Positions 22,820-35,092 of a DNA stretch of 64,000 nucleotides are shown here, in pieces. Positions within the stretch are counted from its first letter, which is position 1, and each line of letters starts with the position of its first letter. The notes beneath the pieces are model-generated. The model saw only the letters and a program-made list of their open reading frames with translations, was not told where the DNA came from and ran no database searches. The stretch spans positions 72,749,618-72,813,617 of the forward strand of contig CM049317.1 of the NCBI GenBank assembly GCA_026874595.1. Direction: 5' to 3'. This DNA comes from Sipunculus nudus (taxonomy: Eukaryota > Annelida > Sipuncula > Golfingiida > Sipunculidae). Both the position numbers and the translations under genes were made by a program.

Positions 22820-23340
22820 GGCCATTCCGGAGAATTTAATTTGTCATTAAAACCCACAGTTCTCAGTAAACCGAAATTGGATTCAATTTCTCCACAGCAG
22901 TGGGCTGCCGCTAATAACCGTATCCTAGCAGAGGGCATTCGGATGGGTGATATTACTGGGGCAGCCATCCTGAAATACGTTGAGTATATGGCTTATATCG
23001 CCGATCTCACAAGCGCTGGGTACAGCTGGCATAGCGTCCTGGAATATGACAATGAATACCTATGCCAGCAGTCCGCTGTGGAATTCGAATGGGGTTATGA
23101 GCCCCCTCACCTCGCAACCTTGACCTTAAAACTAAAACAAAGCAATCCATCGGGGCCTCCTAAACAAAAAAGTAAAACTCGTGCGAACGAACAGCCCGTT
23201 TGTCGACTGTTTAACGTCGGTAAATGCAACTTCGGAAATTGTTAATACAGACACATTTGTCTAGTACCGGGTTGTAATCTGCCACATCCTCAAACCCGCC
23301 ACAAGACCCCCAAGCATAAAATCACCACACCTTTCATCTG
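22820..23340 (+). pseudogene. gag C-terminal region with zinc-binding Cys/His motif
   Basis: The frame opens after a TAA and runs through VGHSGEFNLSLKP, LDSISPQQWAAANNRILAE, a YVEYMAYIADL segment and YDNEYLCQQSAVEFEWG. It ends in VCRLFNVGKCNFGNC, followed by an in-frame TAA at 23243. The same frame then continues with YRHICLVPGCNLPHPQTRHK. The stop therefore falls inside the Cys/His zinc motif. This block is characteristic of gag in Ngaro-like elements. The frame ends before the reverse transcriptase. Confidence 0.65.
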
Positions 23341-23354
23341 ATCTTAAAGCAAGG

Positions 23355-24140
23355 GTGTGGAGCACGAAACTGGAACATGATCCTGACAGAATGTTCCTTG
23401 TTGAGGGAATCACAAATGGGTTGCGGGTATTAGAATCTCCCGAAACCGTAAAACCGATTAGAGTCAATAATTACAAATCGGCTATCGCGCATAAGGACAA
23501 AGTTGATAAAAAAATTCGCGATGAACTGGCCGAAGGCCGTTATGTCATTACATCTGAAATTCCGTTCATAACGAGTGCCTTAGATGCGGTCAACAAAAGC
23601 TATTCGTCGGATATCCGTTTAATCCATGACTGTAGTCGTCCTTTCGGTCACGCAGTAAATGACTACGCGACTACCCCCGAAAGAGTACGTTATCAATCCG
23701 TCAAAACGCGGCTAAATTAATTACACCAGGCGCTTTCATGGCAAAAACAGATTTAAAATCAGCATATCGGTCGGTCCCTGTACATCCCTCAAACTGGCGA
23801 TACCTCGGATTACGATGGCGTTTTTCCCATGAAAATCATCAAACCTTTATGTTGGATACCCGACTACCATTTGGCAGTAAATTATCACCGAACATTTTTT
23901 ACAGACTCACGCAAGCAGTTCAGCGAATGATGGCTCGTAAAGGGTATGATGATATTGTCGTATACCTTGACGATTTTCTGATTGTATCCCCATCTAAGGA
24001 TCACTGTTTACAAACTATGAACGCATTGAACGTTCTTTTGCGAAGCCTCGGGTTTTCGATCAACTGGAAAAAGGTAGATGGTCCAGCCCAAAGTCTTTGT
24101 TTTTTGGGCATCGAAATAGATTCCCGTGCCATGACTCTGT
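23355..24140 (+). pseudogene. Reverse transcriptase of DIRS/Ngaro-like element
   Basis: Two frames, 23355-23720 and 23738-24244, are separated by a TAA after VKTRLN. The N-terminal part has IRVNNYKSAI and IRLIHDCSRPFGHAVNDYA. The second part has AKTDLKSAYRSVPVHP with the first catalytic aspartate, then LPFGSKLSPNIFYRLTQA. The catalytic YLDD in DDIVVYLDDFLIVSPS comes next, followed by LGFSINWKKVDGPAQSLCFLGIEID. The motif pattern is that of tyrosine-recombinase-order retrotransposons. Similarity fades after TLSLS (about 24150), where RNase H should begin. The catalytic residues themselves are intact, so only the stop and the truncation kill it. Confidence 0.8.
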
Positions 24141-24244
24141 CCTTGTCCACGAAACTTGTTTTTCCTCATAACGCCTATGTTACTGCGGCAATAACAACCT
24201 TTAAAATGATGTATGGCACAGTATTGTACACAACGCGGTTTTAG

Positions 24245-25240
24245 AGATCATTGCGAACAAACGTGAACTGAATTCCTTTTATAAGTATTAGATTAAGGGG
24301 TCACAAGGCTCTTTGAGGACCTGACGATTCCCACGCATTTAATTTGCATATCAGGCCTGTCACGCCACTTGTGAGTGGCATCGTTGCTATGAGAACGCCA
24401 GCAGCGGTCCCACAGCTTGACCCACTTGGTAACATTCGCACTGAAATTGTTTTCAGGTAGTCCACATATTGACCTTCGTGTCCTATGATATATCTCTGCT
24501 AAACGAATATTACGGTCCATAGGCGAAATGTAAGTGCATATTGTACACACTATCGCAACAATTTTGTACCGACAGGTCAAGTAAATTCCCTCTGCCGAGA
24601 TGACAAGAGCAGCCTGCAGCATCCTTCTGAACCCGTGTATTTAACTGTCAAATTGCGACTCGCGAATCGTGATCGTTTCAGTCAGCCGGTACATTTTAGC
24701 TACGCTGGTCGTGTGCACCAGAATATCTCGCGCTGATTGCAGCCAGAGTTTGGAACGCCTACTGTCAAGAGTGGTGGTCCGATAAACTATAACATTGGGG
24801 CTGAGAGTTATAGTGTTTCAAGTCTTGCCGAATTCAACATAAGCGATGGCCTAAAATATACGGACAATTTAAATCGGAATATTAGTAGCCAACTGGAAGC
24901 CCGTAATAGGCGATGACTGAATGAACCATGTGGGTTTTGAAAATTTTTCTGGGAAAAACCACTGCTGACGTCACTCGAAAAGACCTTAGTTGAGCGAGGC
25001 GGTGATGTGTGGCGCTGACCTTCCGTGAACCGGCCACGATTACCAGTCCATGAAATAAGAGGGTCAGATACTGGTAAATTAGTTATGAGTTGCCACAAGA
25101 TGGCGGTTTCGATACTAAGTGCGATACAACGCGGGAACGTTTGATTTCTCTGTCAGAAGCAACAATTAAGTCATAACTATTTCATGGATTGGGCCAGTCT
25201 AACAGCACCAGGAACAGGCTGATACGATATGCGTACAAAT
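24245..25240. other. Unassigned sequence after the truncated retrotransposon
   Basis: A minus-strand frame (24293-24622) has no domain I recognise. I looked for RNase H or recombinase motifs in both strands and found none. The stretch may be former element sequence too decayed to read. Confidence 0.35.
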
Positions 25241-25242
25241 CT

Positions 25243-25690
25243 GTGAAAGAAACCGGACTTGCCCCGGTGTTCCAATCACACACAGGCATTTTGTAACTAC
25301 CGAGGAAAGCTCAAGTTCCAGACACCATATCGCCGATTATCATAAGGGAGAAAATACATCATGTGAAGGAAAGTCGGACTTCATCTCGGTGCTCCTATTA
25401 CGCACAAACAGTTGGTAAATACTGAGAAGGGGTAAAGTACATGACAGTTTCGCCCATTATCACGAGAGCGTAAAGATATAATGTGTAACAAGTTAGACGT
25501 AACCCTGGTGTTCCTATCACATGCATTTTGTAACTACCGAGGATAGGTACATGAAGCTCATGACACCATCGCTGATTACCATGAGAAAACATTAAGTAAA
25601 ATAAGCCGGTGTTTGCCTAAATGCGCCGATCACACAAACATTGGACTGCACAATTTATTCTCCGTCCGCCCGTGCAGGCCTGAGCTGTTC
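25243..25690 (+). repeat. Diverged 120-bp tandem repeat, about 3.7 copies
   Basis: Unit starts: GTGAAAGAAACCGGACTT (25243), GTGAAGGAAAGTCGGACTT (25363), GTGTAACAAGTTAGACGT (25483) and AAGTAAAATAAGCCGG (about 25593). Each unit continues with CGGTGTTCC.ATCAC, TTTGTAACTACCGAGG, GACACCAT and a GATTATCA.GAGA block. Copies 1-3 are exactly 120 bp apart. The repeat is non-coding. Confidence 0.8.
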
Positions 25691-27318
25691 ACGCACAAAA
25701 TTGGACCGTTTTACAAGGACCATCATACCCATCACGTTCGTTTCATGCACGTGTCAAGAACACTACTGTTAAATGTACTATGGACACTGTTATGCCACAG
25801 TTCTACTCGTCGGATGGACTCATTGTTTTATTATGATTTGATTGTTTTGTGTTTCAATTGTATACTCATAACATTTGCCATATGCGTTTCAATTGGGATC
25901 GGAGGTGCAATTTAACTATGAACCTCTGGTATTTGATAATAGTCAAGCAGCCCAGCGAGTGTAAGCATACACTGCTTAAGCCTGAAATCAACATTTTCGG
26001 CATCGAAAAATCTAATCAGCTAAAGGGACTGTTCATATCTATTATTATGTATCGCATAGTGTGCCGTATCCACACAATAGTATCAAATCATGAGTTTTAT
26101 CGTTACAGCCTGTCCTGATATACGTCCTTATGTATACAATCATATTGTTTTAAGATCATCAATCGGCCTGCAACTAGGCCTCCTCCATGAAAAAAAATAT
26201 TTATTGAGAAAGAAATATTAAGTATAAATGGGTTTCCATATTTTAATGACGAATGCAACAGCGATGTCATGTGTAGTTGTCAGTTTCAGAGGTTCCAAGT
26301 TTCTGTTTATCATCAAAGAAGGACCTTTACCTTTTCAAATAATAAATTTGGCTTTTATTGGTCGAAAGGTTTAAAAATTATTTTTAAATTGAAACCTTTA
26401 ACCAGCTTTAACCTGTAAGCTTATTTTCCCTTTTGCTCTTTGAAACACTTGATATGACTCTCTTTCATTGTGTTCAATCGTTCTCATATCGTCTTCTACT
26501 GATATAATAATATCAAGTTTAGCCCACGGCTTCCCAGGTATAACAAAAGTGTCTAAATACATTAATTGAAAGCAGTCTTTCCTTTCACGTAACTCCAACA
26601 CCGGCGACCACATAATCAATCAAGATTTTTTTTTTAATTCTGCAGGCTCCATGAAGCTAGACATGAGGCTTTATGTGATAAAATAATATTTCTAAGGACT
26701 CAACATTAACAGAAACAAAATGCGTCACGACCTGGAAAATATAGTCAAAGTAAAAAATAAATGTCAAGGGAAAAGGTCAGTTTTGGAAAATAAACCGTGT
26801 TTGGGATCTAGCACAATAAAAAAAAAAGAAAGAAGAGAAAAAAATAGTCGTCCATGGTTTAACACTCTAAGAATCCCCTCCAGCCCCATAAAATCTGTCC
26901 TCAACTAGTGAAACGGAAATTAATGCATAAACCCCTGTAATGCTGCCTTCCATACCACTTCCTTAACAATGATTTTGTTGTAATTTTAATACTTATAACC
27001 ACGAGTTGTGAAATAAACTTGGACTGTGTCCTTGCGTCATGTCATGAGGAGCCTCTGAAGGCTAATATGAAGGGTATTAAAACTGAGGGTCCCTGAAGCA
27101 ACCACATTCGCCAACACGACCATAAAACCAACCATGTAAGAATAAACCAGCTCTTTAATAAAATGGTGGTCAATAAAATGTAAAATGAAACCTGATGCTG
27201 TAAGAGAAAAGAGGGAGAAAGAAACACTTTGCCTTATGAACAGTCCGGATCTGTCATGTGAATATGAGCTTGCATCGTCAACTCAGCTCCGACTCTCGGC
27301 TGACACTCAAATGTCATA
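25690..27318. other. Spacer with one unassigned open frame
   Basis: The minus-strand frame 26398-26619 (73 codons, with PGKPWAKLDIIISVEDD) has a protein-like composition but no recognised family, no splice context and no neighbour to support it. Two overlapping plus-strand frames (25613-26118) look like chance. Nothing else is seen. Confidence 0.35.
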
Positions 27319-27480
27319 AATATAAAAACTAGACACTGAATTAAAGCCAGGAGGTCGTGAATTCAAATCTCATCCGAGACGATGACATTTCCACTGTCGG
27401 CCGACACCCAGGGTGAGCGCTCTGCAGGATTAATGGGAAGGCTTTGCCCTACAGTCGTGTGTCATTACAAAATTTATATG
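27319..27480 (+). mobile_element. tRNA-derived SINE family A, copy 1
   Basis: It has a B-box-like GTCGTGAATTCAAATCTCAT and then the family's central block GAGCGCTCTGCAGGATTAAT, followed by GGGAAGG. This central block is shared with the copies at 51745-51957, 55100-55338 and 62098-62290. The A-box part is diverged. Confidence 0.65.
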
Positions 27481-28555
27481 ATAGGAAGCGAGTGTTTAAA
27501 TCCCGCCCTTTTCACGTAGTCCTAAACCGAAATGGAACCCTGGAGATGACAGCATAAAACATTTGAAACATTTGGAACACTGGAAAATTCTTTCAGGTGA
27601 TTTCTTTCAAACTTCGAATGAGGAGGACTGATGAAATGTGCCGATACAATTGGTTGAATATTATAAATTAGTGCAAAGTATGGAACTACTGGTAAGTGTC
27701 AGTCTGAAAATACAATTGGAACTACAATGTAATATTTAATATGTAATAAGTCACCATTTTTCAAACTCCTTCAGATGTTGAAACATCTGGTTATAAAATT
27801 AAGAAATAAATTAGGGGCCTAGAAACTTGCATCTATATTTCGTCGGCATGTGTTAAACTAACTAAGGAGTTTGACTGATGGCAGTAAAATGTCAAATTCA
27901 CAAAAGAGGCAAAAATGTTTTAAAAACGAAATAATGCAAATTACGCCACCAGTCATCTGCAGCATATTAAGTCCTTTACAATAAATTCTGTATTTGAAGG
28001 CAATCAGTCAAATGAGAAATCTGTCCTATTGTAGGAATTTTTATTGTCTGAACATTTGTGTTCTCAGGTGATGATACATGTTTTTTTTTGTTAATGGTAC
28101 ACATGTAATTTTTGGTTTATCAGGCTTGATGCGTCCCTCCCTTGCAGTTTCGATTTGCGCCCTGTGAACGGACGAACAAAGGGTGATCTTTATAGCTCTT
28201 TCATTTAGCTTAGGTAAAAATGAAAGGTCAAGTTAAGATAATCTGACTTTCAAGACAAATTTAAAATGTAATTTTATTTCCAAAGTTACCATTCAACACC
28301 ATTTCTATGTATGCAGGCTAGTGTAAGCTTTATGCCAGTAGCAATATTCATAAAAATAATAGATCATAAATAATTCTTTTAATAAATATTTACTTTATTA
28401 TATCATAAACAACTTCTAACTCAAAATATTATATTGTAAAACCAAAATGAAGCATCTTTAATAATCGTTCGTATAATTATTTTCTAGCATAATACATAAT
28501 ACTTTGTATAAAAAATTAAAATTTCTACTTCGATGCTTTTATTCAGCAAATAATA
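27480..28555. other. AT-rich spacer, nothing recognised
   Basis: No frame, RNA gene or repeat that I can support. Confidence 0.45.
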
Positions 28556-28635
28556 TACGCGTCAATATAGAGGGGGACGGGAGGTACATATCCACCCTCC
28601 CCCCTACTTTCTCAGCAAGGGGGGGGGGGTGGGGT
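28556..28635 (+). repeat. Short GGGGCGTCAAT-family element, copy 1
   Basis: It reads GCGTCAATATAGAGGGGGAC, then a GTACATATCC, a run of C, CTACTTTCTCAGCAAGGGGG. The same order is found on the minus strand at 30205-30279. Confidence 0.55.
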
Positions 28636-28639
28636 GAAT

Positions 28640-28860
28640 GTTATCACCATCTGTTAAATAAAAATATTTATACAATGAAAATGAAATATATTACTAATTA
28701 GAATAAGGACTTTGGTTCCATTTCGGTGTTAACTATGGAATATCATATATCTAAATCTGAGTCAGAAGTAACCTATACGGGAAGCATATAATGCCTTATT
28801 TTTTCAAAATCTTATACCTAATTCTGATATATAAGAAATGTGTCACACAGACAAGAAAAG

Positions 28861-28899
<39 letters not shown>

Positions 28900-30200
28900 T
28901 TTACGTCACTGCATATACGAGTCTTTCCTATATACGCCTTTGTATCGTCGCCTTTCCCAGTGCCAGAACTTTTGGCGATTGGTATTACTGCTTTTTCTTA
29001 AGTTCTGAGTGTCTCTTAATCACTAAAATAGGACGTAGAGCGCTTTAATATAATTACTTTTGTGGAACAGTCGTCAAGTAAAACAAAATTTAAAGTAAAC
29101 ATTACAATAAATGATAAAGATGTTTAGCACGACACAACGTCTTCCGTACAAATAAAATAGTCATGAAAAACTAATTTTCTTGAAAGTTTCAGAATTGTTA
29201 TGTGCTCAACTTTGTGTTTAATTCCTGAAACAAATTAGGGTATGGTCAAAGTGCCCCAAAAACCATTTGCTTTCACTTTAAACCCTTTTTTGAACAGCAT
29301 TATAAAATATACAACATTATGGACCACTATTTAGTGTAAAGCCACGTTTTGTGTAACTTCTGAAGTGTGTTCACGAGTTTTTATCGCTCCTTTTTGGGGA
29401 CGAGTCTATCCAGCTGTAGTCTTCATTTGGCGAAATAGAAAATAATCCCCTCATTGATAATCAAGAAGATGAGGGTCAAGGTCGGATTCACCCGGTTAAT
29501 TCGTTCTATATTACCATAGCAGTGGACTTGGCCTACCTGAAAAAGCCCGCGTGGCCTAGTTTCTTTATATGAGTGGTACCCGTTAAGACCTCATTGAAAA
29601 ACACAGAAATCAGGGTGACCAGCAGTTCGGATTGGGAAAGAATCATGGTACCAATTATGCTCTTAAGTCCACTCAGAGGAAAAAAATGAACTCTATTCAT
29701 GATGGTGGCCAAATGTTATGATGGTACCCATGTATAAGGAGTCTGTAAAGATTTTTAAAATAATTTAATGTTGTTGGTAAAGATATTACACTTTAAAAAC
29801 TCCGCTGTGCACCCCACTACAATTAATCAAACAGGTATTTTGCAAAGCATCGGGTGGCCTATGTATATAAAATCAAAAGTGAAAATATTGGGACGCATAT
29901 ACACTTTTGCACTCGGATTCAACATATAAACACTCAGAGACACACTCACCAACACACATACATACACACATGTGTATATATATATACTTTTGTAACGTCT
30001 TTATTACACAATAATTTACAGTTATCGGTACAATGTATTAGATTTTAGAATATAACTTATTAAATTCCAGTATAAGTTATTTCTAAACTAGGTTTAAAAA
30101 TAATATTTAACTTAAACTCATAAATGGAATCAAAGTCTGTTATTCTAATGATTAAAATATATCATTCGCATTATAAAAATATTATTATCTGAATAGCGGA
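28640..30200. other. AT-rich spacer with one microsatellite
   Basis: (TA)n lies at 28863-28896. A short CA/TA-rich patch lies at 29935-29988. No gene is recognised. Confidence 0.45.
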
Positions 30201-30204
30201 AGGG

Positions 30205-30279
30205 CTGATTACATTGACCATCCCCCTTGTCAAAAAGTGGGGGGATATATACCCCATCCCCCCTAAATTGACGCCCCTG
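30205..30279 (-). repeat. Short GGGGCGTCAAT-family element, copy 2
   Basis: On the minus strand it starts CAGGGGCGTCAATTTAGGGG, continues with a GGGTATATATCCCCCC core and CACTTTTTGACAAGGGGGA, and matches 28556-28635. It may be related to the elements with CAGGGGCGGAT ends. Confidence 0.55.
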
Positions 30280-32754
30280 TCACCGGCAAATGTTCCCTTA
30301 ATCAACTCCCTTCCCTTAGTGAGAATCGAACGTAGAACAAGGTGTCAGCATTATAGGACGACAGGAATAAGAATTACTGAACCTGGAACAAATGGAACAA
30401 AAATATTGTCGCGTCCAAAGCAGAGTGGGGAGTTGCGTCAAATGCTGAAGGCTTCTTTTGTATGTCACATACTATTCTTGTCATTTATTAATCACTGTAT
30501 ACCGTGTCTTTTTTATAATTTCATCAGATAAAATAAAAGGCTAATTTGTCAGCACAGTGGTACATATTTTACCAGTTTGTTTGAGGTAGTTGGTAATATC
30601 AGTGACTGCTACAAGGACCATTTTCTCGGTAGCCTACTAAAGCCAGAAATCCATGCGGTCGATAGGACGCTTGGACCCCCAGAACCGAGCGCCCGAAAGA
30701 GATTTCAAGCGTCACTGACGGTTACCCCCACATTCATGAAAGCAATAAGTTACACAAGGTATATATATATATATATATATTTGTAGATAAAGTGCATGAC
30801 ACAAAAAATGTTTATATATAACTTTGTTGCAGACCGGGTTTCATATGTATGTGTGCATGATAAACCCAAAAGATCCGTCGCCGGATATCCGACTTTCAAA
30901 TGAATCTTTTCAGAAAAATTGTCAAAATTCTGAAAGGAATAAGCTGATAATTGTATGTTGAGGTTGTAATTCACACCAAATTGTGATTATAGGTTTATAA
31001 TTGTGCATGTAACCAGACAGTGGTGTCATGTCATTTTTCTCAGCCGTCGCTTAATAGTCAATACTCGTTAAATTCACCATGTTCTTGATGTCATACTTTT
31101 GGTGCGGAAAGATTACGCAATAGCCATGAGAATTACTCGTAGAACTGTAAAGATTAAAACAAAGGGTAATTAAATCTTCAAAGGAGATGTAAATTGACCA
31201 CTATATTATAACATCAAAGACCCCTGCCCGGGTACGCTACTTTTGCTAAATTCATTGTAATAGTACTTTATTTTTAGCGCCAAACAATGATCATTTGACG
31301 AAATATAGCACCTCAATAAAAAATTACTCAAAACTTCCTTTCTTATATTATGTCAATGAAAATAATTAATTAAAGCAAGTTGAAAAAGTAAAAGCTTAGA
31401 GTTATAGTGCAATATGATTTGAACAGTAATCTTTTTAATTAAAAGAATACGGTGAGAGTTTCAAGCCACTTGGTGTCTCAGTCAGTCATAACCGGTCTTA
31501 CCAAGCCGCGGTTACATCATTAAAAGCGAATGGTTTCCCCTGCCTCGGGAGCGTATATTTAATTATATTAATTATTATGCGATGATTAAATATGTTTCTT
31601 AATCATATCTTCCTTAAAAATACAAAACAGGAATTATCGGTTTATTCTTGAGACAAAAGGACAGAATCTTTAGTGCTGTATTCAGCTTAGCAAATCTAGA
31701 GGTTTAAGAGACCGGTTTTGCTTGCGTAACAAGAATTCGATGTATTTCCCCATATTATCACTCTAATGAAGACGTCCTTTATATTTAACGCGTCATCGGT
31801 GAATAGCCTAATATAGAACCTTTATTTTTTATCGAGCTTAATATTGCTGAGAACTCTGAGAGAATTTGATTTAACTTTCAATGGTTAATCAGTATTGGTC
31901 AAAAAATATTCCAACAGGCCCCCTTCAAACGCGGCTCACATCTGCCGAGTAATCCCAGGACTGTTCTAATAATAGATAAAGACTGACATCCATCAAACTT
32001 AACAAAAGCCGAGACAAATCGCTTTGATGTTGTAACGTTTCGCCTGCCAGATGTGTCTTAGGGTATTCCCTACAGGGGATTATTTGTCACATCGGAAGTC
32101 ACGAATGTATAATATGATTGCCACCCTTGTATTTTTCAATACCTGATTAAACACAATTTGTCGAGCCCAATACCTGATGAAACACAATTTGTCGAGCCTA
32201 TAAGAGCTGCCTTTTGTAAAAATTACATATGATAAACACGGATCACAGGACCGGACTAAAGACAAAATAAAATGCCAAATTTGAAACAGGATCCTCCTGA
32301 AGAGCACGATTTCGCAGGGTGAAGGAGGTTAATTAGAAATTGCGTAGTCTCAGGTTTTGTTACGTTATATAATAGTTATAGAACACTGTTAAATTACAAT
32401 AGTATTAATGGTAATAGGAGCTTTTACATTGTGATAAAGATCAGTATTTGTCCAGCACTAAAACAAATTATCCCTAAATATGATGCACAAACTGAACAAT
32501 ATACATATATATTCTATATGTCTAATGATTACTTATCGCTATCCTACAGATATCCCTTTATCCGTATAACTGAAAACGGTAAAATATAACTTAGTATGTT
32601 ATGGAGACAGATCAAAACAAAGGACTGTGATTTATTACCAGTGATGCAGATGCTCGCGCCATTTGACAGGGTAATATTTCATTTTCAATTGTCGTCAACT
32701 GGAATGTATTTGCGATTTTTTTCCGATAATCTCAACATTAGACTGCGATTTATG
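30280..32754. other. Spacer, nothing recognised
   Basis: A (TA)10 run lies at 30762-30781. Near 30300-30350 a minus-strand GTTCGATTC hints at a decayed tRNA-like B box, without a matching A box. A direct repeat, AATACCTGAT.AAACACAATT followed by TGTCGAGCC, occurs twice at 32139-32200. No gene is supported. Confidence 0.4.
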
Positions 32755-33025
32755 AATTAAAACAGAAGAATACACTCACAAACCAAAGTGAAAATCCATC
32801 TCCATGGTTACAGGACATTTCCCGTGTCGCTTTCAAGTTGGACCTCGTCCAGCAAACCATGCTCGTACTAATGTGGTCAGTAAAAACATGCAGGGGAATT
32901 TACCAATATACTGAGTTAAAACAGATTGTTTTCCTACCGGAAGGTGTTAATTAAAAATACACAAACATAGCTAACGATGGCCTGTTTTTTTTATAAAGTG
33001 ACAGCGTACCTTTAGGCATTGAGGC
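32755..33025 (+). repeat. Dispersed repeat family D, copy 2
   Basis: It shares CATCTCCATGG, GACATTTCC.GT.TCGC, AAAAATAC-type sequence, GCTAAC.AT, TGACAG..TACCT..AGGC and a following ATGA/TTGAGGC block with 39655-39905. It is non-coding, class unknown. Confidence 0.45.
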
Positions 33026-33944
33026 TGTGTAAATATTACGAACCTTTTCTCATCCATATCAGGTTATGGTTGTCGTCAAAACTAAGCAAGGCTCACCGAC
33101 GGACTCTCTTATGGCTGAAACGGCGCTACCATCTGACTCAAAAATAATTTGAAATAAAAAATTACCGGAAATCCAAAGTTTATGAAGTGAAAGGTATATC
33201 AGACATTAGAGTCTGCTCATGCCCCTGTACATTAAAATAGGCATGTGAGCCAGGTTTTCAAGGCTTTTATCCCTGCAGGTGAATAATATTCTTAAATATA
33301 GACAGTGGGAACTGCATTCCCACAAAAGGTAATATTTTACAGGTTTTAAATTGACAATAAAGAATATTACATTCAGTATTCGTTTTAAGCTTTGAATATA
33401 GATTGCTTTGGAATCAAAGTGTGGCATTGTTAATTATAAATATAAAACATACAAGGTGTCGCAGTTTCTGAGTAGCCCTGTTTGCCAACCTCATCCTAAG
33501 GTTACTTTATCAAAACATCACATAAGTGAGAAGATTATTTAGTCGGATTTAACGAACCTACGCCAGAATCTTCTAATCAAACAAGTGAATAGCAGAGTAA
33601 AAGCTTTCCCTAAAACATATGAATGCGTGGCCTCTACTCGTGGTGAAAGGAATTATCCCTGTCGTACCTTATCTTTTTAAATACACTTATATATTATTTT
33701 GGTCCAGATAAACTCCAAAATCTAATTTATTACTCTTCAACTGTTACTCTGAACGTGCCCAGTTTAATTAAAAAAAACGTAATTTCATAACTTTCTGCGT
33801 AAAGTACCAAAGTACCAAGGCACAGACTTAGGCTACCCTAGGAAAAATATAAGTTCGATTTCACATTACCTAAAGGTTGTTAAAAGTGGCTTTTGTGAAC
33901 CAATCGAGAGGGTCTTGTAAATTGGTGAAACCGTTTAAACATTT
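33026..33944. other. AT-rich spacer, nothing recognised
   Basis: The minus-strand frame 33206-33427 has no recognised domain. Confidence 0.4.
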
Positions 33945-34390
33945 ACCGAATATAAACCGGGACTAAGATCAATGTTTCCAAGATCATGTTCTCTGTCCCT
34001 TTATATAACGAAGCTTAATAAGGGAATATCACAACAAATAGTTTTCATGGTTTAATGGTCTAGACTTGTGACCCTGTCCTACCAAATGTACAGTTACTGA
34101 ATATAAACCGTGACTAAAATCAATGTTTCCAAGGTCATGTTCTCTGTCCCTTTATACAACGAAGCTTAATAAGGGAATAACACAACAAATAGTTTTCACA
34201 TTTTAATGGTCTAAACTTGTGACACTGTCCTACCAAATTACAGTTACTGAAAATAAACCGGGACTAAAATCAATGTTTCCAAGGTCATGTTCTCTGTCCT
34301 TTTATATAACGAGGCTGAATAAGGGAATAACAAAACAAATAGTTTTCACGTTTTAATGGTCTAAACTTGTGACACTGTCCTACCAAATAA
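33945..34390 (+). repeat. Tandem repeat, three copies of about 151 bp
   Basis: ATAAACCG.GACTAA.ATCAAT begins near 33952, 34103 and 34253. Each unit continues with TTTCCAAG.TCATGTTCTCTG, TAAGGGAATA, CAACAAATAGTTTTCA, GGTCTA.ACTTGTGAC and CTGTCCTACCAAAT. Copies are nearly identical, so the expansion is recent. A minus-strand frame (34285-34497) overlaps the last copy and is not supported as a gene. Confidence 0.9.
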
Positions 34391-35092
34391 GTATAAATTA
34401 ACGAGGTTGTATATGCGGCAAGAGAAGCCTTGGACAATGACTTCCTATTAGTGGGCATTCTATATTTCTTTACTTCTTCTGGTACATTGATCTCCATGAT
34501 TAATATTTGAGAATGTACAGATTAAAATATATGTGTATAGCCTACTGTTGGCCTACAGCTTATGCGCAAATATCAACGAAAACAACTACATCACAATATT
34601 ATCAGATGTCACTTATCTCCTACAAATGAAGTCCTCCAAAAAAGTCCTCCAAGGCCTCTCCCTGTTAATTGTATTAAATCGATCCTAACCGCTCACAACC
34701 GAAACCCTATGCGTCATGCCTTTGTTGTTATTCTTACAGTGTTCTTTGATCCTAAACAAAATTCCGTTAGTAATGTCCTCATTAAATATGTAATTTAAGG
34801 TAATTATACCCCCATAATATGTTGACCATGTGTTAACAAAAGTATCGCCACATCGTTACACGCTCTATTATGGCATTTAATGACATATTTAGTGACAAAA
34901 TCTCTAAGAAATCCTAATGTACAAAAAGAAACTTGAAAACTTTGGACAGTGACCATTTGTTTACAGATAATTGGCTTTGTGTAATAACTATTACAATGGC
35001 GCTTTATGGCCATTAAGACATCAGTAAATGCTACGAGGGAAAAAGCATTTATTGTTCCAGTGTCCCTTTATATTACTTTACTTGATGAACAG
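34391..35092. other. AT-rich spacer, nothing recognised
   Basis: Only short frames without domains. Confidence 0.45.

Larger units (their letters stand above)
22309..24140 (+). mobile_element. DIRS/Ngaro-like (tyrosine-recombinase order) retrotransposon, truncated
   Basis: The block holds gag-like frames followed by a reverse transcriptase in the order of DIRS/Ngaro elements. Each is broken by stops or frameshifts. RNase H, methyltransferase and tyrosine recombinase are not recognisable downstream, where sequence similarity to the element stops at about 24140. No split direct or inverted terminal repeats were found. Members of this order replicate through RNA and integrate with a recombinase rather than an integrase, so the absence of the recombinase makes this copy dead. 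Confidence 0.75.

Noticed and set aside
24293-24622. 109-codon minus-strand frame considered as RNase H or recombinase of the retrotransposon
   Set aside because: No catalytic motif of either enzyme is visible, and it lies on the opposite strand.
26398-26619. 73-codon minus-strand frame with protein-like composition
   Set aside because: No family recognised, no splice signals that fit and no neighbouring exon; kept only as a remark.
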